Assembly (NCBI GenBank): GCA_021295695.1 | Contig: JAGWBW010000031.1 | Location: 1 to 35,626 of the forward strand | Reading direction: 5' to 3' | Source: Candidatus Latescibacterota bacterium | GTDB lineage: Bacteria; Latescibacterota; UBA2968 | DNA length: 35,626 nt | Shown: piece by piece, positions 1 to 9,313 of the stretch | Layout of the letters: the number at the start of each line of letters is the position of its first letter | Numbering within the stretch: position 1 is the first letter of the stretch | Notes under the pieces: model-generated | The model's database searches: none | What the model was told of the DNA's origin: nothing | What the model saw: only the letters and a program-made list of their open reading frames with translations | Program-made: the position numbers and the translations under genes

Positions 1-1340
1 GTTATAACAGTCGGATTAACGAAACGCCCAATCTGGACCGCATCGCTGAAGGTGGGATGCGCTTTAACAACTGCTTTTGCACCAACTCGATCTGCGCGCC
101 GAGCCGGGCAGTAATCTTAACCGGAACCTACAACCACATCAACGGCGTAACCACATTGCGCACAAACCTGGACGGGCGCCAGGTCACATTCCCCAAACTG
201 CTACAAGCCGCGGGATACCAGACCGCAATGGTGGGCAAATGGCATCTCGGGCACGGCGGACACAACGACCCCACCGGATTTGACTACTGGAACGTACTAC
301 CCGGACAAGGCGCGTATCACAACCCCATGATGTACGACATGGGCAAAGAAGTACATTACGAAGGATACACCACAGACATCATAACCGACCTCGCACTGGA
401 CTGGTTGCAAGACCGCGACAAAAACAAACCATTCATGCTCATGTATCACCACAAAGCGCCCCATCGCCCCTGGGAACCAGATGACAAACACGCGGACATG
501 TATGAAGACATCGACATCCCAGAACCAGAAACACTATGGGACGACTACAGCAACCGCGCCACAGCGGCATCTCAGGCTGAAATGCGCGTCAACCGCGACC
601 TGAACCCCCGCGACCTGAAACAACCCGTCCCCGAAGGCCTGAGTCCCGAAGAAGACATGCGATGGAAATACCAGCGCTACATCAAAGACTACTTGCGCTG
701 CGTGGCATCTGTCGATGACAATGTCGGCCGCGTACTGGACTACCTGGACGAAGAAGGACTAACCGACAACACCATCGTCGTCTATACATCGGACCAGGGC
801 TTTTACCTGGGCGACCACGGCTGGTACGACAAACGCTTTATGTACGAAGAATCCCTCCGCATGCCATTCCTCATCCGGTACCCCAAAGAAATCAAAGCTG
901 GCAGTGTTTGCGACGACATGATCCTCAACGTAGATTTCGCATCCACATTCTTGGACTACGCCGGCATAAACATCCCCAGCCATTTTCAAGGACACAGCAT
1001 GCGCCCCCTGTTAAACGGCGACCGACCCGCCTACTGGCGCACCTCGATGTATTACCGGTACTGGATGCACCTGAACGGGCATAATATCTACGCGCATTAC
1101 GGAGTCAGAACGCATCGGCACAAACTCATCTACTACTACGCCGACGGATGTGGGCAAGAAGGCGCCTCGGACGACGCCCGAGAACCAGAGTGGGAATTAT
1201 TTGACCTGGACAAAGACCCGTATGAATTGAACAGCGTCTATCACAACCCGGAATACGCAGAAATAGTCGCCGAACTAAAAGACGAACTCCACCGCTTGCA
1301 GGATGAAGTGGGAGACGAGCGATATGAGAAAGACGTGTAA
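1..1340 (+). CDS. Cys-type sulfatase (5' end cut off by window)
   Basis: Type I sulfatase of the alkaline phosphatase superfamily, hydrolysing sulfate esters, probably on polysaccharides or glycans. The reading frame is open from base 3, where it already encodes the [10 protein letters not shown] stretch that normally lies before the active site, so the true start is upstream of the window and the first visible ATG (57) is internal. The signature CAPSR follows about 25 residues later. Its Cys would be converted to formylglycine and its Arg is part of the active site. Downstream are the usual GKWHLG motif, a [14 protein letters not shown] metal-binding block and a C-terminal [11 protein letters not shown] block. 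It lies 163 bases before a second sulfatase in the same orientation. No signal peptide can be judged because the N-terminus is missing. Substrate is not predictable from the sequence alone. Confidence 0.93.
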   Translation, partial: YNSRINETPNLDRIAEGGMRFNNCFCTNSICAPSRAVILTGTYNHINGVTTLRTNLDGRQVTFPKLLQAAGYQTAMVGKWHLGHGGHNDPTGFDYWNVLPGQGAYHNPMMYDMGKEVHYEGYTTDIITDLALDWLQDRDKNKPFMLMYHHKAPHRPWEPDDKHADMYEDIDIPEPETLWDDYSNRATAASQAEMRVNRDLNPRDLKQPVPEGLSPEEDMRWKYQRYIKDYLRCVASVDDNVGRVLDYLDEEGLTDNTIVVYTSDQGFYLGDHGWYDKRFMYEESLRMPFLIRYPKEIKAGSVCDDMILNVDFASTFLDYAGINIPSHFQGHSMRPLLNGDRPAYWRTSMYYRYWMHLNGHNIYAHYGVRTHRHKLIYYYADGCGQEGASDDAREPEWELFDLDKDPYELNSVYHNPEYAEIVAELKDELHRLQDEVGDERYEKDV

Positions 1341-1403
1341 GTAGCAGCCTATGAGTGTTATGGTAAAAAAATCTCCTGGATTACTGGCGTTGTGCTGCGC
1401 GTG

Positions 1404-1422
1404 GCGGCTAACCCCCTGCCGC
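1404..1422. repeat. Small GCGGC/GCCGC hairpin in sulfatase spacer
   Basis: Five-base-pair stem (GCGGC / GCCGC) with a nine-base loop, followed by AATGAC, in the 163-base gap between the two sulfatases. The hairpin at 32401-32425 has the same core, the same loop length and is followed by GATGAC, suggesting a dispersed palindromic repeat. Similarity was judged by eye on two copies only. Confidence 0.4.
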
Positions 1423-1503
1423 AATGACAGAGGGTGTAGCATCAGATCGCTTTTTGATGCCGATCTCATTCGCTCAGAAATGACTACTTAAGAGGAATCT
1501 TTA

Positions 1504-2850
1504 ATGTCTAACGTAGTATTCATCATGACCGACAACCAGGGAGCCTGGACCCTGGGCTGTTATGGAAACCCGGATATTCGAACCCCCAACATCGACAGAC
1601 TTGCAAATGAAGGGATTCGATTTTCAAACGCCTACTGCGTAAACTCGGTCTGCTCGCCCAGCCGCGCCACATTTATGACCGGACTGATCCCCTCCCAACA
1701 CGGCGTACACTGTTACCTCGGCGGAGAAAGACCAGATGCACAGATGGGACCAGACGCATACTGCACCATTCGGGAATTTGCAAACCTCCCCCGCGTCATG
1801 GCAGACGCGGGCTACGTATGCGGACTGAGCGGAAAATGGCACCTGGGAGACAGCCTGCGGCCCCAGGAAGGATTTTCATACTGGTTTACCCGCCCGAGAG
1901 GACATACCACCACATTTTACGACGACGAATTGATCTGGCGGAACGGGGTTTACACCGAACCCCGATACACAACCGAAGTCATAACAGAACACGCCCTGGA
2001 ATTTTTACGGCAAAACCACCATCAGCCATTTTTTCTCTACGTAGCGTACAACGGTCCATACGGCCTGGGAAAAAGCATGCTGGAAACACATCTCAACCGG
2101 CATACCGAATATTACGCGGATAAGGAACTGCCGAGTTTCCCCAGGGAACCCGTGCATCCCTGGCTACGCAGCAATCGGGACATGATCAACAACCCGGTGA
2201 GCATTCGCGGATATGCCGCTGCCGTGAGCGGAGTAGATGATGGGATAGGCGAAATAACAAACGCCTTAAAAGAATACGGATTGGAAGAAGACACCCTGGT
2301 AATTTTCACAGCAGATCAGGGCTGGTGTGGCGGGCATCACGGAATGTGGGGCATGGGAGACCACTCCCGGCCGCTGCATACTTATGAAGAAACCATTCAC
2401 ATCCCGCTGATATTTTACCAGCCCGGGCGGATACCGACGGGCGGGATATTTGAAGGACGAACATGCAATTACGATTTTCTCCCATCCGTACTGGACTATC
2501 TGGAATTGCGGGAACGGATTGCCGACAACCCCAATCTCCCGGGCATGAGCTATGCCCCAGCACTTATGGGAGAGGTAATGGCGTGGGATAATGAGATATT
2601 CCACGAATTTGAAAACACGCGCATGGTGCGAAATGACCGCTGGAAATACACCTGGCGGCATCCAGATGGCCCGGATGAGCTATACGACATGCAGGCAGAC
2701 CCAGAAGAACGCAACAACCTGGCGAATGATTCCCACGCAACAGTCATCAACGAATGTCGCAACCGCATCCAGAACTTCTTTGACCAGTACGCAGACCCCC
2801 AGTACGACCTGTGGCGCGGGGGACGCTCCAAAGCGGGGCGAATCGGATAA
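1504..2850 (+). CDS. Cys-type sulfatase
   Basis: Complete 448-residue sulfatase. The N-terminus NVVFIMTDNQG carries the first metal-binding Asp pair region. RTPNIDRLANEG leads into the CSPSR signature (Cys to formylglycine), then SGKWHLG. FTADQGWCGGHHGMWG is the second metal-binding block, and a typical ELYDMQADPEERNNL segment closes the protein. There is no hydrophobic N-terminal leader, so it is predicted cytoplasmic unless the start is misplaced. The ATG is preceded by AAGAGGAAT, a reasonable ribosome-binding site. It follows another sulfatase with a 163-base gap, so it may be co-transcribed or separately expressed. It ends ten bases before the convergent FIST gene. Family assignment is firm; substrate is unknown. 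Confidence 0.95.
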   Translation: MSNVVFIMTDNQGAWTLGCYGNPDIRTPNIDRLANEGIRFSNAYCVNSVCSPSRATFMTGLIPSQHGVHCYLGGERPDAQMGPDAYCTIREFANLPRVMADAGYVCGLSGKWHLGDSLRPQEGFSYWFTRPRGHTTTFYDDELIWRNGVYTEPRYTTEVITEHALEFLRQNHHQPFFLYVAYNGPYGLGKSMLETHLNRHTEYYADKELPSFPREPVHPWLRSNRDMINNPVSIRGYAAAVSGVDDGIGEITNALKEYGLEEDTLVIFTADQGWCGGHHGMWGMGDHSRPLHTYEETIHIPLIFYQPGRIPTGGIFEGRTCNYDFLPSVLDYLELRERIADNPNLPGMSYAPALMGEVMAWDNEIFHEFENTRMVRNDRWKYTWRHPDGPDELYDMQADPEERNNLANDSHATVINECRNRIQNFFDQYADPQYDLWRGGRSKAGRIG

Positions 2851-2859
2851 CGGACCGCC

Positions 2860-4029
2860 CTACGCCTCCCAAATCAGTGCCAACGCGCCTGTATAACTAT
2901 GTACAAAATTGCGCCCGCTCACAGGTGCCAGCTCCGAGGTGCCGAAAAAACCAGCCATTGGAAAAGCGCCCAGATGTTTTCGAATCACCAGAACATCGTG
3001 ATCTGGCTGTCCGTAAAGCCCAAATCCACGTCCCATACAGTTAAAATACAAACCACATGTATTGGACGGGCGCCCGACAGACTGCCGCAACGCCTGCATC
3101 ACCTCTACCATATCTTCATGTCCCGCCTGGGGCGTGCGCCGATTAAATTGAATCGTCTGCCCCACAGACACGCGTTCATTAACCGCAATCGCACCCGACT
3201 GCTCGTCAATATGCGTCAAACTGCGAATCAAAAAATCGCCGCGCCCCCGTTCAATTGCGTATTCATCCATCGCCAGCCCCACAAAAATATTGTAGCGCAA
3301 ATCGGCCTTTTCCTCTGCCGAAAGCGTATTGATAGCCTCCTTGAGCGCATCGACAGCGGGGCCAAATGCAATCTGCTGAATCACATTCCCCTCCGCTTTG
3401 GTAATCGCATAAGCCTGCCCAAACGGTTGGCAACCTTGCGCCACCCCCGTAGCCACCTGTATCCCGGACAACAACGCCCCTACCACGCCGTGTTCGCCAA
3501 TCCACCTGCCACACCATTGCAATGTCTGCGGCGACGCTGAACCCCACGGATTACCCGATGCGACGCCCCCCACAACAGGCACATCGCCAGCCATCTCGGC
3601 AATCTGTTCCAGACAAGTCGCCGGATTGGAATAAATCCCACACATAAGCACCAGCAACGCATCCTCTGTTCCCTGGGCTGCCACGCGCTCGCCAATAATA
3701 ACCCCCGCATCGTCACCCTCTGCCACCAGAGGTGTCACCTCGATATGATCTCCGCCCAAAACCAGCACTGCCACCCCAGGCTCGCGATCATTTTCTCGGG
3801 CATCCGTCAAAACCCCCATGCCACTACATCCAAATACAGCCTCTGTCTCTACACGATCAATAACAACATCAACCATAGCTGCCGCATCGCCCATGTGGTG
3901 ATAGGTCAAAAAAAGAAATGCAGCATCAACCGCAACCTCGCCCAGCCCCTTCATAGCTTCTGACAAAGCGGCTTCAACAGCGAACATGCCATCGGCTTCA
4001 TTTGAATGTCCAGCCCCGGATCGCAGCAT
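2860..4029 (-). CDS. FIST domain protein (putative sensory protein)
   Basis: A 389-residue protein recognised as a stand-alone FIST_N plus FIST_C protein. The N-terminal half has the AFLFLTYHH and EAVFGCSGMGVL strands, and VPVVGGVASGNPW lies in the middle. The C-terminal half contains VFVGLAMDEY, the FLIRSLTHID segment, and CGLYFNCMGRG with ending FGTSELAPV typical of FIST_C. FIST domains occur in signal-transduction proteins and are thought to bind small ligands such as amino acids; here no kinase or cyclase output domain is attached. It diverges from the CBS-korA-korB operon across a 230-base AT-rich spacer, so a shared regulatory region is possible. The start ATG follows GGGGAAGAT, an acceptable ribosome-binding site. 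No signal peptide or membrane segment is seen. Confidence 0.85.
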   Translation of the reverse strand: MLRSGAGHSNEADGMFAVEAALSEAMKGLGEVAVDAAFLFLTYHHMGDAAAMVDVVIDRVETEAVFGCSGMGVLTDARENDREPGVAVLVLGGDHIEVTPLVAEGDDAGVIIGERVAAQGTEDALLVLMCGIYSNPATCLEQIAEMAGDVPVVGGVASGNPWGSASPQTLQWCGRWIGEHGVVGALLSGIQVATGVAQGCQPFGQAYAITKAEGNVIQQIAFGPAVDALKEAINTLSAEEKADLRYNIFVGLAMDEYAIERGRGDFLIRSLTHIDEQSGAIAVNERVSVGQTIQFNRRTPQAGHEDMVEVMQALRQSVGRPSNTCGLYFNCMGRGFGLYGQPDHDVLVIRKHLGAFPMAGFFGTSELAPVSGRNFVHSYTGALALIWEA

Positions 4030-4151
4030 ATCTTCCCCACAGCAAAAACGAATCTAAAAAATATTGACAAGCAATATAGAGGGAAAAAATCGCAGATCAA
4101 ACATTTTCCGAACCGACCTTTTTGCGCGGTTTGCTACCTGATATATATTTA

Positions 4152-4169
4152 TATTGTTCCCGAACAATA
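4152..4169. promoter_or_regulatory. Perfect 8+8 palindrome, candidate operator
   Basis: TATTGTTC and GAACAATA form a perfect inverted repeat around a CC centre. It lies one base upstream of the -35 hexamer of the promoter at 4171-4199 and within the divergent spacer between the FIST gene and the CBS-kor operon. Position suggests a dimeric regulator binding site; the regulator is not identified in this window. Confidence 0.5.
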
Positions 4170-4170
4170 C

Positions 4171-4199
4171 TTGCCACATATATGTAAATACATTATATT
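4171..4199 (+). promoter_or_regulatory. Sigma-70-type promoter for CBS-korA-korB
   Basis: TTGCCA (4171-4176), a 17-base spacer, then TATATT (4194-4199) matches the housekeeping promoter pattern well. It sits 60 bases before the CBS gene start, in a strongly AT-rich stretch. It is the only clear plus-strand promoter in the spacer. Confidence 0.6.
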
Positions 4200-4259
4200 A
4201 AATTGCTCTGAAATTATAGCTTTATTCCCCCTCTAAAATCACCCCAAAGAGCCTTCCCA

Positions 4260-4727
4260 ATGAATCTGAATTACAGTCTCCACAACGACACAGTAAAACA
4301 CGTTGATCTCTCCTTTTACGTCGAAGTACAAAAAGACAATCGCGTTAATCAAGTCATCGCCAAAATGCAGACCAGCCAGCGCAAATGCGCGCTGGTCATG
4401 GATCAGGGCAAACTAATCGGTATCTTTACAGCGCACGATATTGCCCGCCGCGTGATCGATCAATCCGAAGCACTCAACGAGCCTATAGAAACGATCATGA
4501 CCCCCGATCCGCTCACCCTTAAATCGGATATCACACTGATCGAAGCCATCCGATTTATGAGCGACAAACCCCACCGCTACATGCCCGTTGTAGATGCAGA
4601 AGGGCGCGTATTGGGCACACTGACACACTATGCCATCATCAAATACATGAGCGATCACTTCCCAGAAGAAATCTACAACTTACCGCCAACGCCCGACCAT
4701 TTTGCCAGCACTCGGGATGGTGCCTAA
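4260..4727 (+). CDS. CBS-domain pair protein
   Basis: A 155-residue protein made almost entirely of two CBS motifs. The first half has QRKCALVMDQGKLIGIFTAHDIARRV. The second has IMTPDPLTLKSD, a helix with IEAIRFMSDKPHRYMPVVDAEG and LGTLTHYAIIKYM. CBS pairs bind adenosine nucleotides or related ligands and usually regulate a partner enzyme. It is the first gene of a cluster with the 2-oxoacid:ferredoxin oxidoreductase, 18 bases ahead of korA. The korB product carries a second CBS pair at its C-terminus, so this protein probably acts as a regulatory subunit or nucleotide sensor for that enzyme (inference from order). The ATG lacks a strong ribosome-binding site. Confidence 0.88.
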   Translation: MNLNYSLHNDTVKHVDLSFYVEVQKDNRVNQVIAKMQTSQRKCALVMDQGKLIGIFTAHDIARRVIDQSEALNEPIETIMTPDPLTLKSDITLIEAIRFMSDKPHRYMPVVDAEGRVLGTLTHYAIIKYMSDHFPEEIYNLPPTPDHFASTRDGA

Positions 4728-4745
4728 AAAACTCCAGGAGGATTT

Positions 4746-6629
4746 ATGGCCGAAATAGACATCGAAGAAACGGCCGAATCGGCGCTTTTTGAACTGTCCG
4801 AAATCGAATCCATTGCCATTCGCTTTGCAGGTGATTCCGGCGATGGCAGTCAGCTCATCGGCAAAGAATTTGCCAACACCTCGGCAATTGTCGGCAATGA
4901 CATCAGCACCCTGCCGGACTTTCCCGCTGAAATCCGCGCACCTGCCGGCACATTACCCGGCGTTAGCGGATTTCAAATCCACATATCCAGCGAAGACATA
5001 TACACGCCCGGCGATGAGCCACAAGTCCTCGTGGCAATGAACCCGGCAGCACTCAAAGCCAATGTCAACGATCTACCAGACGGCGGCATCATCATTGCCA
5101 ACACCGACAACTTCACGCGCAACAACCTGCGCAAAGCCGGATACGACAGCGACCCCCTCGAAGGCAATAACCTCTCCAACTACCGCGTGGTCAAAGTTCC
5201 CCTCACCACACTGCACAAAGCAGCCGTCGCACACGTTGAGGGCCTGACCAATCGCCAGATTGACATGATGAAAAACTTCTTCGCACTGGGCCTGTCATAC
5301 TGGATTTTTGACCGCCCGATCGAGCCGACCATTCGCATGCTCGAAAAGAAATTTCAGGGCAAAGACGAAATCATCGATGGCAACGTTAGCACCCTGAAAG
5401 CCGGCTACAACTTTGGTGAAACAGTCGAAGAATTTCAAGTTCAGTACCAGGTCAAAAAAGCCGTTGTAGCACCGGGCACTTATCGCGCCGTCACGGGGAC
5501 ACAAGCCACGGCAATAGGCATGGTCACCGCGGCTCACAAAGCGGGTAAAACCCTCTTTTACGGCAGCTACCCCATCACGCCGGCCAGCGCGGTGCTCGAA
5601 GAATTGGCCGCATTGAAAAATTTTGACGTGCGAACCTTTCAGGCAGAAGATGAAATTTCCGCACTTGGCTCGGTCATTGGCGCTGCTTTTGGGGGCGCGT
5701 TTGCCGCCACGGGCACCAGTGGCCCCGGCATCGCACTGAAAAGCGAAGCCATGAACCTCGCCCTGATGATGGAATTACCCCTCGTTATCTGCAACTTTCA
5801 GCGCGGCGGACCCAGCACGGGCATGCCCACCAAAACAGAACAATCGGACCTGCTCCAATGCATGTTTGGTCGCAATGGCGACAGTCCCATCCCCATTGTC
5901 TCACCGGCCACGCCCTCAGACTGCTTTGACATGATCATCGAAGCGTTTCGCATCGCCGTTGAAACCATGAGTCCCGTCATCTTCCTCTCCGATGGATACC
6001 TCAACACCAGCGCTGAACCGTGGAAAATTCCCGATCCAGATGATATTCCGACCATTTCAGTCGAGCACAGAATCGATCCCGAGGGCTTCTTGCCCTATCT
6101 GCGAGATCCAAAAACTCTATCTCGTCCCTGGGTATTGCCGGGCACGCCGGGCCTTGAACACAGGCTTGGTGGACTGGGCAAAGAAGACGGCACGGGCAAT
6201 GTGTCCTACGACCCGGATGACAACCAGCACATGGCCAACATACGCGTCGAACGCCTGGCGCGAATCGCCGACCGCATTCCGCTCCAGCATGTCATGGGTC
6301 CCAAATCGGGGGATTTGCTCGTCCTGGGCTGGGGATGTACTTATGGCGCGATCCGTTCGGGAGTGCGTAGAATGCGACAGCAAGGCTATTCGGTTGCCGC
6401 AGCGCATCTGCGCTATCTCAACCCATTCCCCAAAAATCTGGGCGCAATACTATCGAGTTACAAAACCATACTCGTGCCCGAACTCAACATGGGACAATTG
6501 TCTTTGCTGCTCCAGGCCAAATATCCTTCACAGGTCATCGTTCCCTTCAATAAAGTTCAGGGATTGCCTTTCAAAATTACAGAAATATCCGGCAAAATTG
6601 CCGAAATACTGGGTAATCCCTCGTCCTAA
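4746..6629 (+). CDS. korA: 2-oxoacid:ferredoxin oxidoreductase, fused gamma-alpha subunit
   Basis: A 627-residue KorA-type subunit. Residues about 20-220 form the gamma domain, with FAGDSGDGSQLIGKEFA and LPDFPAEIRAPAGT. Residues about 250-620 form the pyrimidine-binding alpha part, with GSYPITPASAVLEEL, QAEDEISALGSVIGAAFGGA, ATGTSGPGIALKSEA and the RGGPSTGMPTKTEQSDL motif. With the beta subunit it oxidatively decarboxylates a 2-oxoacid to acyl-CoA while reducing ferredoxin, or runs in reverse. The fused architecture is the usual one for 2-oxoglutarate:ferredoxin oxidoreductase, hence the symbol, but pyruvate or branched-chain substrates cannot be excluded. The start is secured by an AGGAGG five bases upstream. 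korB follows after 12 bases, so the two are certainly co-expressed. No iron-sulfur subunit gene is adjacent. Confidence 0.93.
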   Translation: MAEIDIEETAESALFELSEIESIAIRFAGDSGDGSQLIGKEFANTSAIVGNDISTLPDFPAEIRAPAGTLPGVSGFQIHISSEDIYTPGDEPQVLVAMNPAALKANVNDLPDGGIIIANTDNFTRNNLRKAGYDSDPLEGNNLSNYRVVKVPLTTLHKAAVAHVEGLTNRQIDMMKNFFALGLSYWIFDRPIEPTIRMLEKKFQGKDEIIDGNVSTLKAGYNFGETVEEFQVQYQVKKAVVAPGTYRAVTGTQATAIGMVTAAHKAGKTLFYGSYPITPASAVLEELAALKNFDVRTFQAEDEISALGSVIGAAFGGAFAATGTSGPGIALKSEAMNLALMMELPLVICNFQRGGPSTGMPTKTEQSDLLQCMFGRNGDSPIPIVSPATPSDCFDMIIEAFRIAVETMSPVIFLSDGYLNTSAEPWKIPDPDDIPTISVEHRIDPEGFLPYLRDPKTLSRPWVLPGTPGLEHRLGGLGKEDGTGNVSYDPDDNQHMANIRVERLARIADRIPLQHVMGPKSGDLLVLGWGCTYGAIRSGVRRMRQQGYSVAAAHLRYLNPFPKNLGAILSSYKTILVPELNMGQLSLLLQAKYPSQVIVPFNKVQGLPFKITEISGKIAEILGNPSS

Positions 6630-6641
6630 AGGAATCCAAAC

Positions 6642-8183
6642 ATGGCAGACGCTATTGAAACACTGACGCGAAAAGACTTCGTATCCGACCAGGAAGTGCG
6701 CTGGTGCCCTGGTTGTGGTGATTACGCCATCCTCGCACAGATGCAGCGCGTGTTGCCCGAGATGGGCATTGCGCGGGAAGATATGGTCTTTATATCGGGC
6801 ATTGGTTGCTCCAGCCGGTTCCCCTATTATATGAACACGTACGGTCTGCACACCATTCACGGTCGCGCGGCAACCGTGGCGACTGGACTCAAAGTAGCCA
6901 ATCCCGACCTGCATGTGTGGGTAATCACCGGCGATGGCGACAGCCTATCCATAGGTGGCAATCACCTGTTGCATGTACTACGTCGCAATGTCGATCTCAA
7001 CATCATACTCTTCAACAATGCGATCTACGGCCTCACCAAAGGGCAATATTCACCCACATCGCCGCCGGGTACGCGCACCTATTCGTCGCCCATGGGCTCT
7101 GTGGAGCAGGACTTCAATGCCATATCCGTTGCCCTGGCAGCCGAAGCCACCTTTGTCGCCCGCAGCGTTGACCGCAACACCAAACACATGGCCGAGATCC
7201 TCAAACGCGCCACCGAACATCGCGGCACGTCCTTTGTCGAAATTTATCAGAACTGCAACATCTACAACGACGGTGCCTGGTTTTTTGCCACCCAGGCGGA
7301 TGTCAAAGACGATCAGACCGTGATTTTGGAACACGGCCAACCCATCATTTTTGGCAAAGATCGCGACAAAGGCATCCGTATCAACGGGCTCTCGCCCGAA
7401 GTCGTAACCCTGGGCAATGGCGTGTCGGAAAGCGACTTGCTCGCACACGACGAAACCCTGGATAACCCAGCCCATGCGTATTTGCTCAGCCGCCTCACAC
7501 ATCCGGATTATCCGGTGCCATTCGGCGTATTTCGCTGTGTCGAACGTCCAATTTACGAAGAGCAGATCGTCGCACAGGGTCGCCAGGCGGTTGAAGAACG
7601 CGGCGCAGGGGATCTCAATGCCCTGTATCACGCGACAGATACCTGGATTGTTCCCGAAGGTCCCGACGCCGAGACCGTGCAAGAAATCCACGAAGAATTG
7701 CCCACATCGAATATCATTCCCGATATCGATCAAGAAGACCCCATGGCACCGCGCACCGCGCTTCAGCAACTGCTCTACGATCCGATCTCATCGCTCGATC
7801 TGCCAGCACCCGAATGCGTATCCGCCGATACTTCGGTAGCAGATGCCGTCGAGACCATGCGCAGCAAAAATATGGGCTGTTTGCTGGTCGTTGACAAACA
7901 AGGCTTGTTGCGCGGCATATTCGCACAGGGCGATCTCTTTGAAAAAGTTGCCGGGCGCGATATAGACCTCAAAAAAATAACGATCGATAGCCTGATGACC
8001 AAAGACCCCACCGCATTGAAAACATCTGATCCCATCGGTCATCTCCTGCACCTGATGTCTCTGCACGGCTTCCGCCACATACCCATTGTAGATCCCGATG
8101 GGCGTCCCGTGGGCCTGGCATCCTTCAAAGTCATGCTCAAGTTCACCGGCGGCCTCTTCTCAGACGACATATCGCCCAACTAA
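6642..8183 (+). CDS. korB: 2-oxoacid:ferredoxin oxidoreductase beta subunit with C-terminal CBS pair
   Basis: A 513-residue protein, about 170 longer than usual KorB subunits. The N-terminal part holds WCPGCGDYAILAQMQ, the GIGCSSRFPYY segment and the thiamine diphosphate/Mg motif beginning ITGDGDSLSIGGNH, with FNNAIYGLTKGQ after it. Together these define the catalytic beta subunit. After a linker (about 355-380), residues about 385-510 form a CBS pair, with VADAVETMRSKNMGCLLVV, a LMTKDPTALKTSD start of the second motif and FRHIPIVDPDGRPVG. The fusion suggests adenylate-type allosteric control of the enzyme, in line with the CBS gene heading the operon. The gene starts 12 bases after korA, with AAAGGAAT upstream, and is followed by a strong terminator. 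Catalytic assignment is firm; the effector is unknown. Confidence 0.93.
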   Translation: MADAIETLTRKDFVSDQEVRWCPGCGDYAILAQMQRVLPEMGIAREDMVFISGIGCSSRFPYYMNTYGLHTIHGRAATVATGLKVANPDLHVWVITGDGDSLSIGGNHLLHVLRRNVDLNIILFNNAIYGLTKGQYSPTSPPGTRTYSSPMGSVEQDFNAISVALAAEATFVARSVDRNTKHMAEILKRATEHRGTSFVEIYQNCNIYNDGAWFFATQADVKDDQTVILEHGQPIIFGKDRDKGIRINGLSPEVVTLGNGVSESDLLAHDETLDNPAHAYLLSRLTHPDYPVPFGVFRCVERPIYEEQIVAQGRQAVEERGAGDLNALYHATDTWIVPEGPDAETVQEIHEELPTSNIIPDIDQEDPMAPRTALQQLLYDPISSLDLPAPECVSADTSVADAVETMRSKNMGCLLVVDKQGLLRGIFAQGDLFEKVAGRDIDLKKITIDSLMTKDPTALKTSDPIGHLLHLMSLHGFRHIPIVDPDGRPVGLASFKVMLKFTGGLFSDDISPN

Positions 8184-8204
8184 CGCGCGTCAATACGACC
8201 GCGC

Positions 8205-8241
8205 AAAAAGAGTCCGCGAAGTTGCTTGCGGACTCTTTTTT
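8205..8241 (+). terminator. Rho-independent terminator after korB
   Basis: A 13-base-pair perfect stem (left arm 8205-8217, right arm 8228-8240) with a ten-base loop and a T-run inside and after the right arm. It ends the CBS-kor operon. The ribosome-binding site of the next gene starts only a few bases after it. Confidence 0.85.
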
Positions 8242-8253
8242 ATTGGAGAAAAA

Positions 8254-9228
8254 ATGAAAAATATTCGCATTGGCATTATCGGCTCAGGCGGTATGGCGAG
8301 TCGCCACGCCCAGAACTTTTCCCAAACAGATGGCTTTGAACTCATTGCCATTGCTGCACGAAACTCAGCAACCGGACCAGCACTCGCCAACAAGCACGGC
8401 GTAGATTACCTGCCGACCTATCGGGATATATTCAAACGCGACGACATCGACGCCATCGCAATATGCACCTACAACGACACCCACAGTGAAATCGCCCTTG
8501 CCGCGCTCGATTCAAACAAACACGTTTTTACCGAATATCCCGCGGCGCGCAATATCGATGAAGCGCGGCAATTGCTTTCCAGAATCGACCAGTCGTCTCA
8601 CGTCCTCCGCGTGGGCCACAACGAAGTCCTCTCGCCATCTCACCGGGCACTCAAACAACAAACAGCTCAAACGGGAAACCTCATAACCGCACTTTTCACC
8701 CGCCTCACCCCGGGTCGCGGTCAACGTCCTGAAATCCTCTTTAATATTTCCATATCGGGTCCCCCAGCCCTCTTTTTTGTCTATAATATCTATCCACTCG
8801 TCGATTGTTTTGGTCCCGCCACCTGGGTTGAAGCCGCTGCCCACTACGAAAATCTGCGCGATGACAGCACCTATGATAGCTTTGCAAATTCCGTCACAGT
8901 CGGTTTTGAAAGCGGCGGTATTGGGCAATGGAACTGGACCGGTGGCATCGAAATCTCCCATGCCGAAGAATATCGCCACATCGTCATGACAAACGGGACA
9001 CTCATCAACAGAGGCGATGGCTGGTGCCTATCGACAAAATCAGGCGAACGCGACCTGCCCGCTGCCGAACCATCGGACATCACAATCCAAACCCAATTCC
9101 TCAACGACATCCACAATGGCAACTGGCAAACCGACGCCCTCACAGCCATCAACGCCGCGCTAATCGGTCTCACAGCCGAACGATCAATGGAAGAAAAACG
9201 CCGCGTGACCCTCTCAGAATTTCTGTAG
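8254..9228 (+). CDS. Gfo/Idh/MocA family oxidoreductase
   Basis: A 324-residue NAD(P)-dependent sugar or inositol dehydrogenase-like protein. The N-terminal Rossmann motif is GIIGSGGMASRHAQNF. IDAIAICTYNDTHSEIALAAL and a NKHVFTEYPAARNIDEA stretch replace the common EKP motif region with EYP. The C-terminal Gfo/Idh/MocA domain holds GGIGQWNWTGGIEI. The frame is open further upstream to 8098, but that would run through korB and its terminator. The ATG at 8254 is preceded by TTGGAGAA and begins exactly at the dinucleotide-binding strand, so it is chosen. The EKP lysine used for catalysis in many family members appears to be replaced by Tyr, so activity on a standard polyol is uncertain. A PhyH-type dioxygenase follows. 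Confidence 0.9.
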   Translation: MKNIRIGIIGSGGMASRHAQNFSQTDGFELIAIAARNSATGPALANKHGVDYLPTYRDIFKRDDIDAIAICTYNDTHSEIALAALDSNKHVFTEYPAARNIDEARQLLSRIDQSSHVLRVGHNEVLSPSHRALKQQTAQTGNLITALFTRLTPGRGQRPEILFNISISGPPALFFVYNIYPLVDCFGPATWVEAAAHYENLRDDSTYDSFANSVTVGFESGGIGQWNWTGGIEISHAEEYRHIVMTNGTLINRGDGWCLSTKSGERDLPAAEPSDITIQTQFLNDIHNGNWQTDALTAINAALIGLTAERSMEEKRRVTLSEFL

Positions 9229-9245
9229 ATAAGCACAGAATATGC

Positions 9246-9274
9246 GTGACAGTTTGATTCGCTTCGTGTATCAT
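9246..9274 (+). promoter_or_regulatory. Possible promoter for PhyH-type gene
   Basis: GTGACA, a 17-base spacer and TATCAT form a plausible sigma-70 promoter just after the Gfo/Idh/MocA gene. If used, transcription would start near 9281, downstream of the ATG at 9242, which favours the ATG at 9314 as the true start of the next gene. Confidence 0.45.
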
Positions 9275-9313
9275 GAAGACCAAAGCGTCTTCTCCAATAA
9301 CTTTGAAAAAATC

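Noticed and set aside
297-995. Minus-strand frames inside the sulfatase and similar long antisense frames across the GC-rich genes
   Set aside because: They mirror the codon bias of the real genes, have no ribosome-binding sites and no recognisable domains.
8098-8253. Longer N-terminus for the Gfo/Idh/MocA protein
   Set aside because: It would overlap korB and run through a strong terminator; ATG 8254 has a ribosome-binding site and starts at the Rossmann strand.
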